From Alphaproteobacteria bacterium UBA998 (lineage in GTDB: Bacteria; Pseudomonadota; Alphaproteobacteria; Rickettsiales; UBA998), in contig DBAY01000009.1 in assembly GCA_002291925.1 (NCBI GenBank), positions 1 through 31,099 on the forward strand: 31,099 nt of DNA, written 5' to 3'. Position numbers and translations under genes: made by a program. This document shows positions 16,172 to 25,932 of the stretch, in pieces. Under the pieces are notes generated by a model. The model was not told where the DNA came from. It searched no databases and saw only the letters and a program-made list of their open reading frames with translations. Position 1 is the first letter of the stretch. Each line of letters opens with the position of its first letter.

Positions 16172-16447
16172 TGCAAAGCCGCCACAGGCGGGCCCGGCTG
16201 GCCACCGCAAAGGCAGCACGTTAATTTTTTCGATATTTCTCCGCCTCTTGCCAAAAATCTGCCGTGGCCGGTTTTGCGGGGAATCAGAAAAATGGCCCCG
16301 TCAAAAACCTATAAGTAACGGAAAATGGGCCCTTCTTTGCCGTATGGCATGGAGAAGCGCTAGGCTGCGCTTGTTTCCTCTGTTATAGTCCCTGCAATCT
16401 TGGGGTGACGCCCCCACGAGATGCAATTGATTAACGAGGGTACACAC
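16172..16447 (+). promoter_or_regulatory. Leader region of the OmpA-like gene
   Basis: The 276-nt gap carries a TATAGT at 16384-16389 that could be a -10 box; the hexamer 17 nt upstream (16361-16366) is a poor -35. A hairpin with a GGGG/CCCC stem lies at about 16400-16416, in what would be the 5' UTR. GAGG at 16436-16439 is the SD for the ATG at 16448. Positions 16222-16250 are T-rich. Confidence 0.35.
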
Positions 16448-17011
16448 ATGAAAAAGACTATCCTGGCACTGGCGGCAAGCGCCTTCCTGATGACCCCGCT
16501 CGTCGGTCAGGCCCAGCAGGCTGACCTGCGTGACGTGGTGAAGGACAACCACGGCAACATCGTGAAGAACAATTTCGACAACTGCGTGCGCACCCGCTGG
16601 GAAAGCGGCGCGGACGCCTGCACCGCCGCCGGTGGCGAAGTCATCGACCGCGAGGCGCTGAGCGTCTACTTCGCGTTCGACTCCGCTGAACTCACCCCGG
16701 CCGCCATGGCGAAGCTGGACACCGTGGCTTCCGTCCTCGGCGGTTCGCAAGCCGTGGGCAGCGTGAACATCGTCGGCTATGCGGATTCCATCGGCAACAC
16801 CGACTACAACTACAACCTCTCCAAGCGCCGTGCTGACGCGGTGCGCAATTATCTCTCCAGCCGCGGCTACCTGAAGACCAACGCGGTGGAAGTACGCGCA
16901 CTGGGCGAAGAGGCTCCAGTCTCCAACTGCGGCGACATGGCTCGCAACGAGAAGATTGCCTGCCTGTGGCGTGACCGCCGTGTGGAAATCGAGCTCAACG
17001 TCGCTCGCTGA
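16448..17011 (+). CDS. OmpA-family outer-membrane/periplasmic protein
   Basis: The 187-residue product begins with a signal peptide (MKKTILALAASAFLMTPLVGQAQ, likely cleavage after Ala22-Gln23). The frame extends nine codons up, but GAGG at 16436-16439 selects 16448. Residues ~70-185 form an OmpA_C peptidoglycan-binding domain: VYFAFDSAEL, GYADSIGNTDYNYNLSKRRADAVRNYL with Asp113 and Arg128 as the expected murein contacts, and RDRRVEIEL at the end. There is no beta-barrel, unlike E. coli OmpA, and no lipobox, so it is a soluble or loosely attached wall-binding protein. The ~45-residue section before the domain contains two Cys (46 and 58) that may pair. It ends at a strong terminator. Confidence 0.92.
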   Translation: MKKTILALAASAFLMTPLVGQAQQADLRDVVKDNHGNIVKNNFDNCVRTRWESGADACTAAGGEVIDREALSVYFAFDSAELTPAAMAKLDTVASVLGGSQAVGSVNIVGYADSIGNTDYNYNLSKRRADAVRNYLSSRGYLKTNAVEVRALGEEAPVSNCGDMARNEKIACLWRDRRVEIELNVAR

Positions 17012-17033
17012 TTTTGACGCTGCTTAATCAATG

Positions 17034-17070
17034 AAAAAGGGACACCCGCGCGAAATGGGTGTCCCTTTTT
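17034..17070 (+). terminator. Rho-independent terminator after the OmpA-like gene
   Basis: A 14-bp perfect stem pairs 17034-17047 with 17057-17070 around a 9-nt loop. The GGGACACCC core is followed by a U-run of five. It lies 22 nt after the OmpA-like stop codon. Confidence 0.92.
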
Positions 17071-17277
17071 GTGAAGATTATGCGATGGCTTAATGTCAGA
17101 AAAAAGTCGAAGCCGCGGGAATGACAGAAAATATGATGTTGTTTCATTCAAACTCCAATAGTAAGTAGTAATAATAAAAATTAAACCTAATTAAGTTCTT
17201 TAACACTATTTTAACCCTACACGGTTAGCGTAGGAAGACTGGGTCCAACGCGATAGCAGATTATTCAAGGAGTCATC

Positions 17278-20200
17278 ATGACCACTATTACCGGCGGCGC
17301 GGGCAACGATACCCTCAGAGGCACTGCCGCATTCAACGAGCTTCGCGGATTAGGCGGTGATGACATCCTGATCGCTTTCGGTACCGGGGACTCGCTTTAT
17401 GGTGGGGATGGCAATGACACGCTGGTCGCGGCCGGTGACCGCAACACCAACATGTGGGGCGGCGCTGGCGCCGATGTCTTCCGTATTCCTTTCGTCGACA
17501 TTACCACGGGCACACGCAATTTCATCAATGACTTCAACCGTGCAGAAGGTGACAAGATCGACATCACAGCCTTCACCGCCATCCGCAATTTCGATGATGT
17601 GCAAAAGGTGCTCACGGCCACGCCCCTGATTTATGTGCTCACCGCTAACAATGGCATCTATACCCCCGTCGCCCTCCAGGGCAGCGACTTTATCTATTAT
17701 ACGCCCCCCAGCGTCGCCATAGGCCCTGCCACCGTATCCCAGCAGGAGGGCAATAGCGGCCTAACCGACTTCACCTTCACCCTCACACGCACCGGCGATA
17801 CCGCCGTGCCGGTCTCGGTCAACTGGTCGGTGGCGAATGGCACCACAAACAACGCGGACTTTGCCGGGGGCACGCTGCCGTCCGGCCAGGTGAGCTTCGC
17901 GGCGGGCGAAACCAGCAAGACTCTCACCGTGCAGGTAGCGGGGGATGCGTTTAACGAGGCAAATGAAACGTTTGAGGTGGTGCTCGGCAGCACCAGCAAC
18001 GGCAATCTCGGCAATACGCGTGCCACCGGCATCATCCTGAACGATGACCCGCTGCCGCAGTTCTCCATTGCCATTCAAGGCAGTGCCAGCCAGCTGGAAG
18101 GCAATAGCGGCACCACGCCCTTCACCTTCACGGTCACGCGCGCCGGGGATACGAGCAACGCGAGCACGGTTGACTGGAGCGTGCAGGGTACCAGCGTCAC
18201 CGCCGGGGATTTCACCGGCGGCGTGCTGCCCTCCGGCAGCCTTTCCTTCGTGGCGGGCGAAACCAGCAAGACGATCAGCGTGCCGGTGGCAGGCGATACG
18301 ATCCGCGAGGCCAACGAATCTTTCCAGGTGGTGCTCTCCAACGCGAATGGTGCCACGATCAGTGTCAGCTCGGCGCAGGGCACCATCCTCAATGACGATC
18401 CGCTGCCGGTGCTGAACCTCGCGCTCTCCGGTGCGGGCAGCAAATCCGAAGCGGACGCCGGCACGGACGGCTTCACCTTCACCATCACCCGCACGGGCGA
18501 TACCAGCGCCGCCAGCACCGTCAACTGGTCGCTGCAGGGCGTCAGCACGGGGCTAGAGGCGAACGACCTGGCAGGCGGTCTGGCCGGCGGACAGGTCACC
18601 TTCGCCGCGGGCGAGACGGTGCAGACCATCGTGGTGAAAGCAATCGACGATGCGCGTTTTGAGGCGGATGAAACTTTCCAGGTGGTTCTCTCCAACGCCA
18701 GCGGTGCCACGCTCGGCACGAGCAGCGTCGAGGCGACGCTCGTCAATGACGACCCGCTTCCGACCCTTTCGGTTGCGTTCGAATCCGGCCCCGCGACCGA
18801 GGGCACCGGTACGGGCGGCACGCCTTACCTCTTCACCATCACCCGCAGCGGCGATGTCAGCGGCGCGAGCAGCGTGAGCTACGCCGTGCAGGGCGGCACC
18901 GCCACAGCGAACGATTTCGTCGGCGGGGTCCTTCCCGCGGGCAGCGTGAGCTTCGCCGCCGGGGAAACCAGCAAGACCATCGCCATCGACGTCAATGGCG
19001 ACGTGACATTCGAGGCGGACGAAACCTTCCAGCTCGTTCTCTTCAACGCGTCCGGCGCCACGATTGCGAATGGCAGTACGGGCGATATCGTCATCGTGAA
19101 TGATGATGCGCTGCCGATCGTCTCCATCGTGCCGACCGATGCGCAAGTGACGGAGGGTGATAGCGGCATTACCTTGTACAGCTTCACCGTCACCCGCACC
19201 GGGGCTGACACCAGCATGACCACCGTGGTGGACTGGGCCGTCGCGGGCGGTGACATGGATGCGGCGGATTTCGCGGGCGGCGTGCTGCCTGCCGGCCAGA
19301 TCACGTTTGCACCGGGTGAAACCAGCAAGATTATCTCGGTGCCGATCAGCGGTGATACGCGCTTTGAGGCCAATGAAACCCTGCAGGTACAACTGACCGG
19401 TATCACCGGCGCCACGGGCGGTACGCTGACGGCGCAGACCACCATCCTCAACGATGATCCGCTGCCAGTGATCAGCGCTGCGACTGAGAGCATCTCGGGG
19501 TTGGAAGGCAACGCCGACACCACTGCGCTCACCTTCGTTCTGACACGCACGGGCGATCTCACGCTGGAAAGTTCGGTGGACTGGACGGTCAATGGCAATA
19601 CCGCCACAGCGAACGACTTTGTGGGTGGCGTACTGCCCTCGGGCCGTATCACGTTTGCAGCGGGTGAAACGGAAAAAACCATTACCGTCAATGTCGCTGG
19701 TGACACGCGCTATGAAGCGGATGAAACCTTTAGCCTCACCCTCAGCAATGCCAGCGGCGCCACCCTTGGCAATGCGGTTACTCAAGGTACCATTCTTAAT
19801 GATGATGCGGCCCCAGTGGTCTCCGTCGCCATCGATGGCGCGGCTAGCCTGACGGAAGCGGCAGCTGCCGATCAAGGTTTCAGCTTTACTATCACCCGCA
19901 GCGGGGAGAGTGACCTCACAAGCACCGTCAACTGGAGCCTTCGAGCCGCCAGTGCTGGCCTGCAGGGCGACGACATCGCCGGTGGCCTGGTCAGCGGCCA
20001 GCTGACATTTGCTGCAGGCCAGACGACGCAAACCGTGGTGGTGAAGGCGTTCGATGATGCGCACTTTGAAGGAGATGACCGCTTCGAGTTTGTCTTGAGC
20101 GATGCGAGCGGCGCTACTTTAGGTACGACCACGGCACAGGCGACTATCCTCAATGATGATCCGCTGCCGACGGTCAGTCTAGCCGGCGACGTGGTTCGCC

Positions 20201-22059
20201 AGCTGGAAGGCGACAGCGGTACGACGCTCTACAGCTTTACGCTCATACGTAGCGGTGATCTCAGCCTGCAAAGCACGGTCGATTGGTCCGTGCAGCATGG
20301 GACCACCAATAATGCCGACTTCTTGAACAGCCTGCTGCCGTCTGGTCAGATAATTTTTGCTGCCGGAGAGGCAGAGAAAACCATTACTGTCGAAGTAGCT
20401 GGCGACCGGCTTTATGAATGGGACGAGACGTTCGACGTGGTCCTGAACGCAGCTAGCGGAGCGACGCTGGGGACAAGTCGAGCGCAAGCCGTCATCCTCA
20501 ACGATGACCCACTTCCCACCGTGAGTGTAACGGCCAATGTGGCCCAGCAGCCAGAAGGTGACAGCGGCGTGACTGCCTTTAACTTCACGTTGACGCGCAC
20601 CGGCGATCTCTCTGTGGCCAGCGTGGTGAACTGGTCGGTGCAGAATGGCACTACCACTGCAGCAGATTTCGCAGGCGGTGTGCTACCGTTTGGGCAAGTA
20701 ACCTTCGCCGCCGGCGAAGCTCAGAAAAATATTACGATCAACGTGGCGGGCGACACCATACGCGAGGCCGACGAGACTTTCAGGCTCGTACTTGAGACGG
20801 CTACTAATGCCGTAATAGGTACTGCCATGGCACAGGCGACCATTTTGAACGACGACCCGCTGCCACAACTTTCTGTCGCGTTGCAGGGCCCCGCCAGCCG
20901 CGCGGAGGGCAATAGCGGCACCACACCCTTCACCTTCACCGTCACACGCAGCGGCGATGTGAGCGCTGCCAGCACGGTGCAGTGGGCAGTACAAGCCGCC
21001 GCCGTCACAGCCAGCGACTTCGCGGGCAATGTGGTGCCGTCCGGCGTGCTGGAGTTCGCGGCGGGCGAAACCAGTAAGACCATCACGGTACAAGTTACGG
21101 GCGACACCGCGGTTGAAAGTGACGAAACCTTCCAGCTTGTGCTTGCCAATGCTACCGGGGCAACCCTCGGCACGGCCACGGCGCAGGCCACGATTCTCAA
21201 TGACGATCTTGCCGGCCCGGAAACCACTCTTATCGGAACCGCACGGAACGATATACTGCACGCCAGCACTGGTAATGCTCTTATCAAGGGCCTGGGCGGT
21301 AATGACGTGATTTGGGCTTCTGGCGGCGGGAATACGCTGGAGGGCGGAGACGGCAATGATATTCTTGTGGTCATCAATGGTGATGGTCGCCAGAACGTTA
21401 TACTGGGTGGTAGCGGTAATGATACCATCATGAGCAGCGCAGGGAATGACTTCATCGATGCAGGTGATGGAAACGATATTGTTCTGCAAAGCGCCGGTAA
21501 CGATAGCGTCTTGGGGGGCCGAGGGAACGATCAGCTCTGGGGGGGGGCTGGCAATGACACCGTCAGGGGCGAAGATGGCAATGACTCGCTTTATGGGGAA
21601 GCCGATGATGACTTGCTCGATGGCGGGCAAGGCAATGACCGGCTGGAAGGTGGCACGGGCAATGACATATTGATTGGCGTCGAAGGCAACGACACCCTGC
21701 TGGGTGGTTCCGGGAGTGATCGCCTGAATGGTGGAGCCGGACGGGATGTGCTCACCGGTGGTGCGGGCGCAGACATTTTTGTCTGGGATTTTGCGGGTAT
21801 TTCCGGCAGCATGTCAGCACGCGACGTAATAACGGATTTTAGCCAAGTCGAAGGCGACAAGCTAGATCTCAGCGCGTTCGCGGGCCTGCGCTTTGCGGGT
21901 ACCAGCTTCGCGCCGGCAGGCATGGGATCCGTCATCTCCATCGTGCAGGGCAAGCAGACACTAGTGAATATTGACCTGAACGGCGATAGGATCGCTGATG
22001 GCGGTTTCGTATTGGAGGGCGTCTATAAACTTACCGCCAGCGATTTCCTGTTCGGCTAG
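17278..22059 (+). CDS. Giant secreted Calx-beta / RTX protein, probable type I secretion substrate
   Basis: The 1593-residue protein has no N-terminal signal peptide. Residues 1-~60 carry RTX-like GGxGxD units, then GGAGADVF (61-68) and an INDFNRAEGDKIDITAF stretch like the serralysin C-terminal domain. Residues ~143-1313 are ten Calx-beta repeats of about 115-118 residues, each closing on LNDDPLP or a close variant. These are calcium-binding immunoglobulin-like domains. Residues ~1314-1500 are RTX repeats, and the last ~90 residues repeat the GGAGADIF...ITDFSQVEGDKLDLSAF module and end in DFLFG, as in ABC-exporter substrates. It is probably an adhesin or surface/matrix protein folding on calcium outside the cell. 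No exporter genes lie in the window. AAGGAG at 17264-17269 gives a strong SD. Confidence 0.9.
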   Translation: MTTITGGAGNDTLRGTAAFNELRGLGGDDILIAFGTGDSLYGGDGNDTLVAAGDRNTNMWGGAGADVFRIPFVDITTGTRNFINDFNRAEGDKIDITAFTAIRNFDDVQKVLTATPLIYVLTANNGIYTPVALQGSDFIYYTPPSVAIGPATVSQQEGNSGLTDFTFTLTRTGDTAVPVSVNWSVANGTTNNADFAGGTLPSGQVSFAAGETSKTLTVQVAGDAFNEANETFEVVLGSTSNGNLGNTRATGIILNDDPLPQFSIAIQGSASQLEGNSGTTPFTFTVTRAGDTSNASTVDWSVQGTSVTAGDFTGGVLPSGSLSFVAGETSKTISVPVAGDTIREANESFQVVLSNANGATISVSSAQGTILNDDPLPVLNLALSGAGSKSEADAGTDGFTFTITRTGDTSAASTVNWSLQGVSTGLEANDLAGGLAGGQVTFAAGETVQTIVVKAIDDARFEADETFQVVLSNASGATLGTSSVEATLVNDDPLPTLSVAFESGPATEGTGTGGTPYLFTITRSGDVSGASSVSYAVQGGTATANDFVGGVLPAGSVSFAAGETSKTIAIDVNGDVTFEADETFQLVLFNASGATIANGSTGDIVIVNDDALPIVSIVPTDAQVTEGDSGITLYSFTVTRTGADTSMTTVVDWAVAGGDMDAADFAGGVLPAGQITFAPGETSKIISVPISGDTRFEANETLQVQLTGITGATGGTLTAQTTILNDDPLPVISAATESISGLEGNADTTALTFVLTRTGDLTLESSVDWTVNGNTATANDFVGGVLPSGRITFAAGETEKTITVNVAGDTRYEADETFSLTLSNASGATLGNAVTQGTILNDDAAPVVSVAIDGAASLTEAAAADQGFSFTITRSGESDLTSTVNWSLRAASAGLQGDDIAGGLVSGQLTFAAGQTTQTVVVKAFDDAHFEGDDRFEFVLSDASGATLGTTTAQATILNDDPLPTVSLAGDVVRQLEGDSGTTLYSFTLIRSGDLSLQSTVDWSVQHGTTNNADFLNSLLPSGQIIFAAGEAEKTITVEVAGDRLYEWDETFDVVLNAASGATLGTSRAQAVILNDDPLPTVSVTANVAQQPEGDSGVTAFNFTLTRTGDLSVASVVNWSVQNGTTTAADFAGGVLPFGQVTFAAGEAQKNITINVAGDTIREADETFRLVLETATNAVIGTAMAQATILNDDPLPQLSVALQGPASRAEGNSGTTPFTFTVTRSGDVSAASTVQWAVQAAAVTASDFAGNVVPSGVLEFAAGETSKTITVQVTGDTAVESDETFQLVLANATGATLGTATAQATILNDDLAGPETTLIGTARNDILHASTGNALIKGLGGNDVIWASGGGNTLEGGDGNDILVVINGDGRQNVILGGSGNDTIMSSAGNDFIDAGDGNDIVLQSAGNDSVLGGRGNDQLWGGAGNDTVRGEDGNDSLYGEADDDLLDGGQGNDRLEGGTGNDILIGVEGNDTLLGGSGSDRLNGGAGRDVLTGGAGADIFVWDFAGISGSMSARDVITDFSQVEGDKLDLSAFAGLRFAGTSFAPAGMGSVISIVQGKQTLVNIDLNGDRIADGGFVLEGVYKLTASDFLFG
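17704..21216 (+). repeat. Ten tandem Calx-beta domain repeats (coding)
   Basis: Ten units of about 350 bp each encode Calx-beta domains with the pattern xEGxSGxTxFTFTxTRxGD ... AAxDFAGGVLPSG ... FAAGETSKTI ... ADETFxxVL ... ILNDDPLP. The boundaries are set by the ILNDDPLP ends. Units 3 and 7 belong to a subtype with an inserted Leu-Gln-rich SxGL segment and QTIVVKA instead of KTITV. Synonymous drift is large, so the array is not a recent amplification. Confidence 0.9.
21217..21780 (+). repeat. RTX nonapeptide repeats (coding)
   Basis: Around 15-20 GGxGxDxLx-type units, many in degenerate form, lie just after the Calx-beta array. The strongest are GGDGNDIL, GGSGNDTI, GGAGNDTV, GGTGNDIL and GGSGSDRL. 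They form calcium-binding beta-rolls and precede the secretion-signal end. Confidence 0.85.
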
Positions 22060-22086
22060 GGAACCTCAAGGCGGTGAGGGGCCGGC

Positions 22087-22812
22087 CTACGGCTCAGCGT
22101 GGTACAGCTTGCCCGTTTCCGTGAAATCGGGGCGCGCCAGCGTCACGAACAAATCCGTGATGCTCTCCGGCGCGGGATTCTGGCCGGGGCGCTCGCCGGG
22201 GAAGGCCTCGCGGCGCATGACGGTGTCCACCACGCCGGGGTCGATCAGGTTGGCGCGGATTGACGTTTTCGCATATTCGGCGGCGTAGGTGCGCACGAGC
22301 ATCTCGAGCCCGGCCTTGCTGATGCCGTATGCGCCCCAGTAGGGGAAGGCCGCCCGCGCGGCGCCAGAGGTAACGAATAGCGCGCGCCCGGCATCAGAGG
22401 CGGCGAGCAGCGGGTGCATGGTGCGCAGCAGCCGCCAGTTGGCGGTCAGGTTCACCTGCATCACCTCGTCCCACATTTTCGGATCGGCGTGGGTGAGGGG
22501 TGTCAGTGCGCCCAGTGTGGCGGCGTTACCCACCAGAATATCCAGCTTGCCGAAGCGCTCATAAATGATGGCCCCCAGCTGGTCCAGCATCTGCGGCAGT
22601 TTCAGGTCGGACGGCACCAGGGTGGCCGGGGCGTGGCCGGCTGCGCGGATAGCGTCGTCCACTTCCTCCAGCCCGCCCACGGTGCGGGCAATGAGAATCA
22701 CCTGCGCCCCCTCGGCGGCGTAGCGCTTGGCCACGGCGGCCCCAATGCCACGCGAAGCGCCGGTGATGAGGGCGATACGGCCTGCTAGTTTGTATGGATT
22801 ATCTTGTATCAT
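22087..22812 (-). CDS. Short-chain dehydrogenase/reductase
   Basis: The 241-residue protein has the classical SDR pattern. The nucleotide motif TGASRGIG is at 17-24, GNAA (in place of NNAG) at 95-98, Asn121 (VNLTAN), and the catalytic Ser149, Tyr162 and Lys166 in SGAARAAFPYWGAYGISK. The preference between NADH and NADPH cannot be read with certainty; an Arg at residue 43 after the second strand leans to NADPH. The substrate is unknown; similarity to the YciK type is possible. It is convergent with the Calx-beta gene and divergent from the Flp pilin gene. No obvious SD precedes the ATG at 22812. Confidence 0.9.
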   Translation of the reverse strand: MIQDNPYKLAGRIALITGASRGIGAAVAKRYAAEGAQVILIARTVGGLEEVDDAIRAAGHAPATLVPSDLKLPQMLDQLGAIIYERFGKLDILVGNAATLGALTPLTHADPKMWDEVMQVNLTANWRLLRTMHPLLAASDAGRALFVTSGAARAAFPYWGAYGISKAGLEMLVRTYAAEYAKTSIRANLIDPGVVDTVMRREAFPGERPGQNPAPESITDLFVTLARPDFTETGKLYHAEP

Positions 22813-22848
22813 GTTCTGTTTTTCGAAATTAATATTGATTTAACCAGT

Positions 22849-22877
22849 TTGATGGCTTTTTATAAATTATTTATAAT
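22849..22877 (+). promoter_or_regulatory. Sigma-70-like promoter of the Flp-pilin gene
   Basis: TTGATG at 22849-22854 and a perfect TATAAT at 22872-22877 are spaced by 17 nt in an AT-rich gap. The expected start point (~22884) falls in the SD, so the leader would be only ~14 nt. This is unusual and lowers confidence. The SD GGAAGG at 22883-22888 stands 9 nt before the ATG. Confidence 0.5.
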
Positions 22878-22897
22878 CCTTTGGAAGGGCTGATTAT

Positions 22898-23185
22898 ATG
22901 TCAAAGACATTTAGCGACATCGTAACCAGGTTCGCTGATAAGCATAAAAAATTGTTCAAGCATAATAGTGGGGCCACAGCAATCGAATATGGATTGGTTG
23001 CTGCACTTGTTGCCGTCGTAATCCTTTTTGCCCTCAGCACGATAGGAAACAATCTAAATAGTACTTTTACAAATGTATCCGATAACTTGTCTTCCAGCGG
23101 CGACGGCGGAGACGGTGGCGGTGGCGACGGTGGAGGCGGAGACGGTGGCGGTGGCGACGGTGGAGGCGGAGACGGTGGCGGTTGA
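22898..23185 (+). CDS. flp: Flp/Fap-type pilin with a Gly-Asp repeat tail
   Basis: The 95-residue product has a positively charged leader (~1-25), then GATAIEYGLVAALVAVVILFAL at 25-46, the conserved Flp pilin core with Glu29 and Tyr30 of the TadV processing region. These prepilins are matured at the Gly before Ala-Thr-Ala-Ile-Glu and assembled by the Tad secretion system. The C-terminus is odd: after ~67 residues it continues as pure Gly/Asp in a GGGGD rhythm encoded by a 30-bp tandem repeat. Usual Flp pilins end soon after the hydrophobic core. The gene is AT-rich except for the tail. A similar tail ends the partial gene at 1-35. No tad genes occur in the window. Confidence 0.88.
   Translation: MSKTFSDIVTRFADKHKKLFKHNSGATAIEYGLVAALVAVVILFALSTIGNNLNSTFTNVSDNLSSSGDGGDGGGGDGGGGDGGGGDGGGGDGGG
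23111..23182 (+). repeat. 30-bp tandem repeat encoding the Gly-Asp tail
   Basis: The unit beginning GACGGTGGCGGTGGCGACGG is repeated exactly at 23111-23140 and 23141-23170, followed by 12 nt of a third copy before the stop. It encodes two GGGGD-type pentapeptides. Such a repeat can change length by slippage. Confidence 0.9.
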
Positions 23186-23320
23186 TTATTAGGCTTTGTA
23201 TCTACCTATTTCCGTGCGTTGCATAACAATTTATTTGCATAAATGCGAAGAACAGCGCACACAACAGTAGTTTTTGCGCAACAGGCCTTTTATGCTCGTG
23301 ATCCTTTTTCGGAAGAACTT

Positions 23321-24526
<1,206 letters not shown>

Positions 24527-24555
24527 GCGTTTCATCGTTAAATATCTTTTTAACC

Positions 24556-25932
24556 ATGGGACATCGCCCCGCTATGCTCGACGCCTACCCCACGGAATGG
24601 GAAGGTTTTCACAAAGCCAGCCTCGCCTTGCTGGGGCCGGGGGCGGATGAGGACGTGGCCACGCCGCGGCTGGCGCAGGATTTCACCGCCACCCTCGCCA
24701 GCGGGGCACAGCCTCGGCGCCATTACCATACCATTGAGCATTTTCGTGACGTAGCGCAGGCTCCGTCCTCTCCGGATGAGATTGGGCCGCAATGCTCCAA
24801 TTTGCAAGAAGCGTTGCACGCAAAGCAACTGATGGCGCAGTACGCTTGGGTGACGCAGGTGATGACCCGCGCGGGCTGGCACCATGACGTGGTCTATACG
24901 CATGTGGATGAGGGGGTGCATCCGGACCTTGAGGCTGTGTTGCAACCCTTTTTTGAGGTGGTGGCGGGGCAGTACCAATTGGCCGCGCATCCGCCAGCCA
25001 ATGAGGAGGCGCGGCATGTCTACAGGATGGCGCTGGCGATCTTTGGGTTCCGTGAAGGTCAAGTGCTCAATCCCTATGACGGGCAAAACGAGTTTCTGAG
25101 TGCCCTGTATGCCGGGCTTCAGGGACTCGCCGCCGGACTGCCTGCGCGCAATATCCTCGCCGAGATCGCCATGATCGAGGCCACCGTGCCATTCCGGCCC
25201 GCCACGCGCACAGAGGCATTGAAGGCGCGTATCCAGGTGGCCAATGCGGCGCTGGACGACGAAATCCTGAGCGATGCGGAGATCGAGGCGCTGATGTATG
25301 GCGCGGTATTCATGGCCAATCACGACGTGGTGGGCTTCCGCAAGCCGTTTGAACAGTTCAACCGGGGCAGCCATCTGCTGCTGATGGAAGGCGCACCGAC
25401 GCTGCAAACACCGCGCGGCATGTATAAGGCCTGTACGCGGCTCGCGCGGTTCCTTGGCCGTGTGGGTCGGCAGGAGGAGGGAGGAATTGCTTCGGTGTTC
25501 CATAGCTATGGCGACTTTCCGGCGCAGGCAACGCGTGATCTATGGGACCGTACAGCTGTGATTAATTGCGAGGTGCAGCAGGAACGCATGCACAGCTATG
25601 CTGCCGCAGCACTGCTGGTGGCTGCCGCGGCCATGGTGTGCGGACGAGCAAAGGCAGGTGAGACGGCGTTTGAACATCTGCTCACCGATGCCAAGCTTGA
25701 GCCGCCCCATCATATTTTCCCGCATGTGCTGCACGAAGTGCGCCTTCAGCTGAAAAATGACGATGTCGATTCCTTGCTGGAATCGATTGATCTAGCGCAA
25801 GCCGAACCTTTCCCCGCCACCCGGGCACAGGCCCAGAAGATACTTGCTTCGGTGCCACGAGAGGTGCGTGTCCTGCTTGACCGCCATCTGGCCAGCGCAT
25901 CAGCCATGGCCCACGGTAGCGCGACCCGCTAG
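24556..25932 (+). CDS. Hypothetical protein with an HD-like metal-binding N-terminus
   Basis: The 458-residue protein has a segment RRHYHTIEHF (54-63) and, after a gap, GWHHDVVYTHVDEG (107-120). The His56/His58/His62 and His109/His110/Asp111 arrangement resembles predicted HD-superfamily phosphohydrolases, where the pattern YHNxxHI ... FHDxVY binds metal. The remaining ~330 residues are helical with several Ala-rich helices, and contain a second FMANHDVVGFRKPFEQFNRG stretch (~256-275) of unknown meaning. Enzyme activity and substrate are not inferable. It lies 29 nt after rlmN on the same strand and may be co-transcribed. Its stop overlaps the convergent gene by 4 bp. Met7 is an alternative start; neither has an SD. 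Confidence 0.78.
   Translation: MGHRPAMLDAYPTEWEGFHKASLALLGPGADEDVATPRLAQDFTATLASGAQPRRHYHTIEHFRDVAQAPSSPDEIGPQCSNLQEALHAKQLMAQYAWVTQVMTRAGWHHDVVYTHVDEGVHPDLEAVLQPFFEVVAGQYQLAAHPPANEEARHVYRMALAIFGFREGQVLNPYDGQNEFLSALYAGLQGLAAGLPARNILAEIAMIEATVPFRPATRTEALKARIQVANAALDDEILSDAEIEALMYGAVFMANHDVVGFRKPFEQFNRGSHLLLMEGAPTLQTPRGMYKACTRLARFLGRVGRQEEGGIASVFHSYGDFPAQATRDLWDRTAVINCEVQQERMHSYAAAALLVAAAAMVCGRAKAGETAFEHLLTDAKLEPPHHIFPHVLHEVRLQLKNDDVDSLLESIDLAQAEPFPATRAQAQKILASVPREVRVLLDRHLASASAMAHGSATR

Noticed and set aside
18553..20064. A 503-codon minus-strand frame in the Calx-beta array
   Set aside because: It is opposite the repeats, and its apparent periodicity comes from the coding strand.
17704..21216. 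CRISPR-like regular repeats
   Set aside because: The repeats are coding, ~350 bp long, divergent at the DNA level, and lack short repeat/spacer structure.
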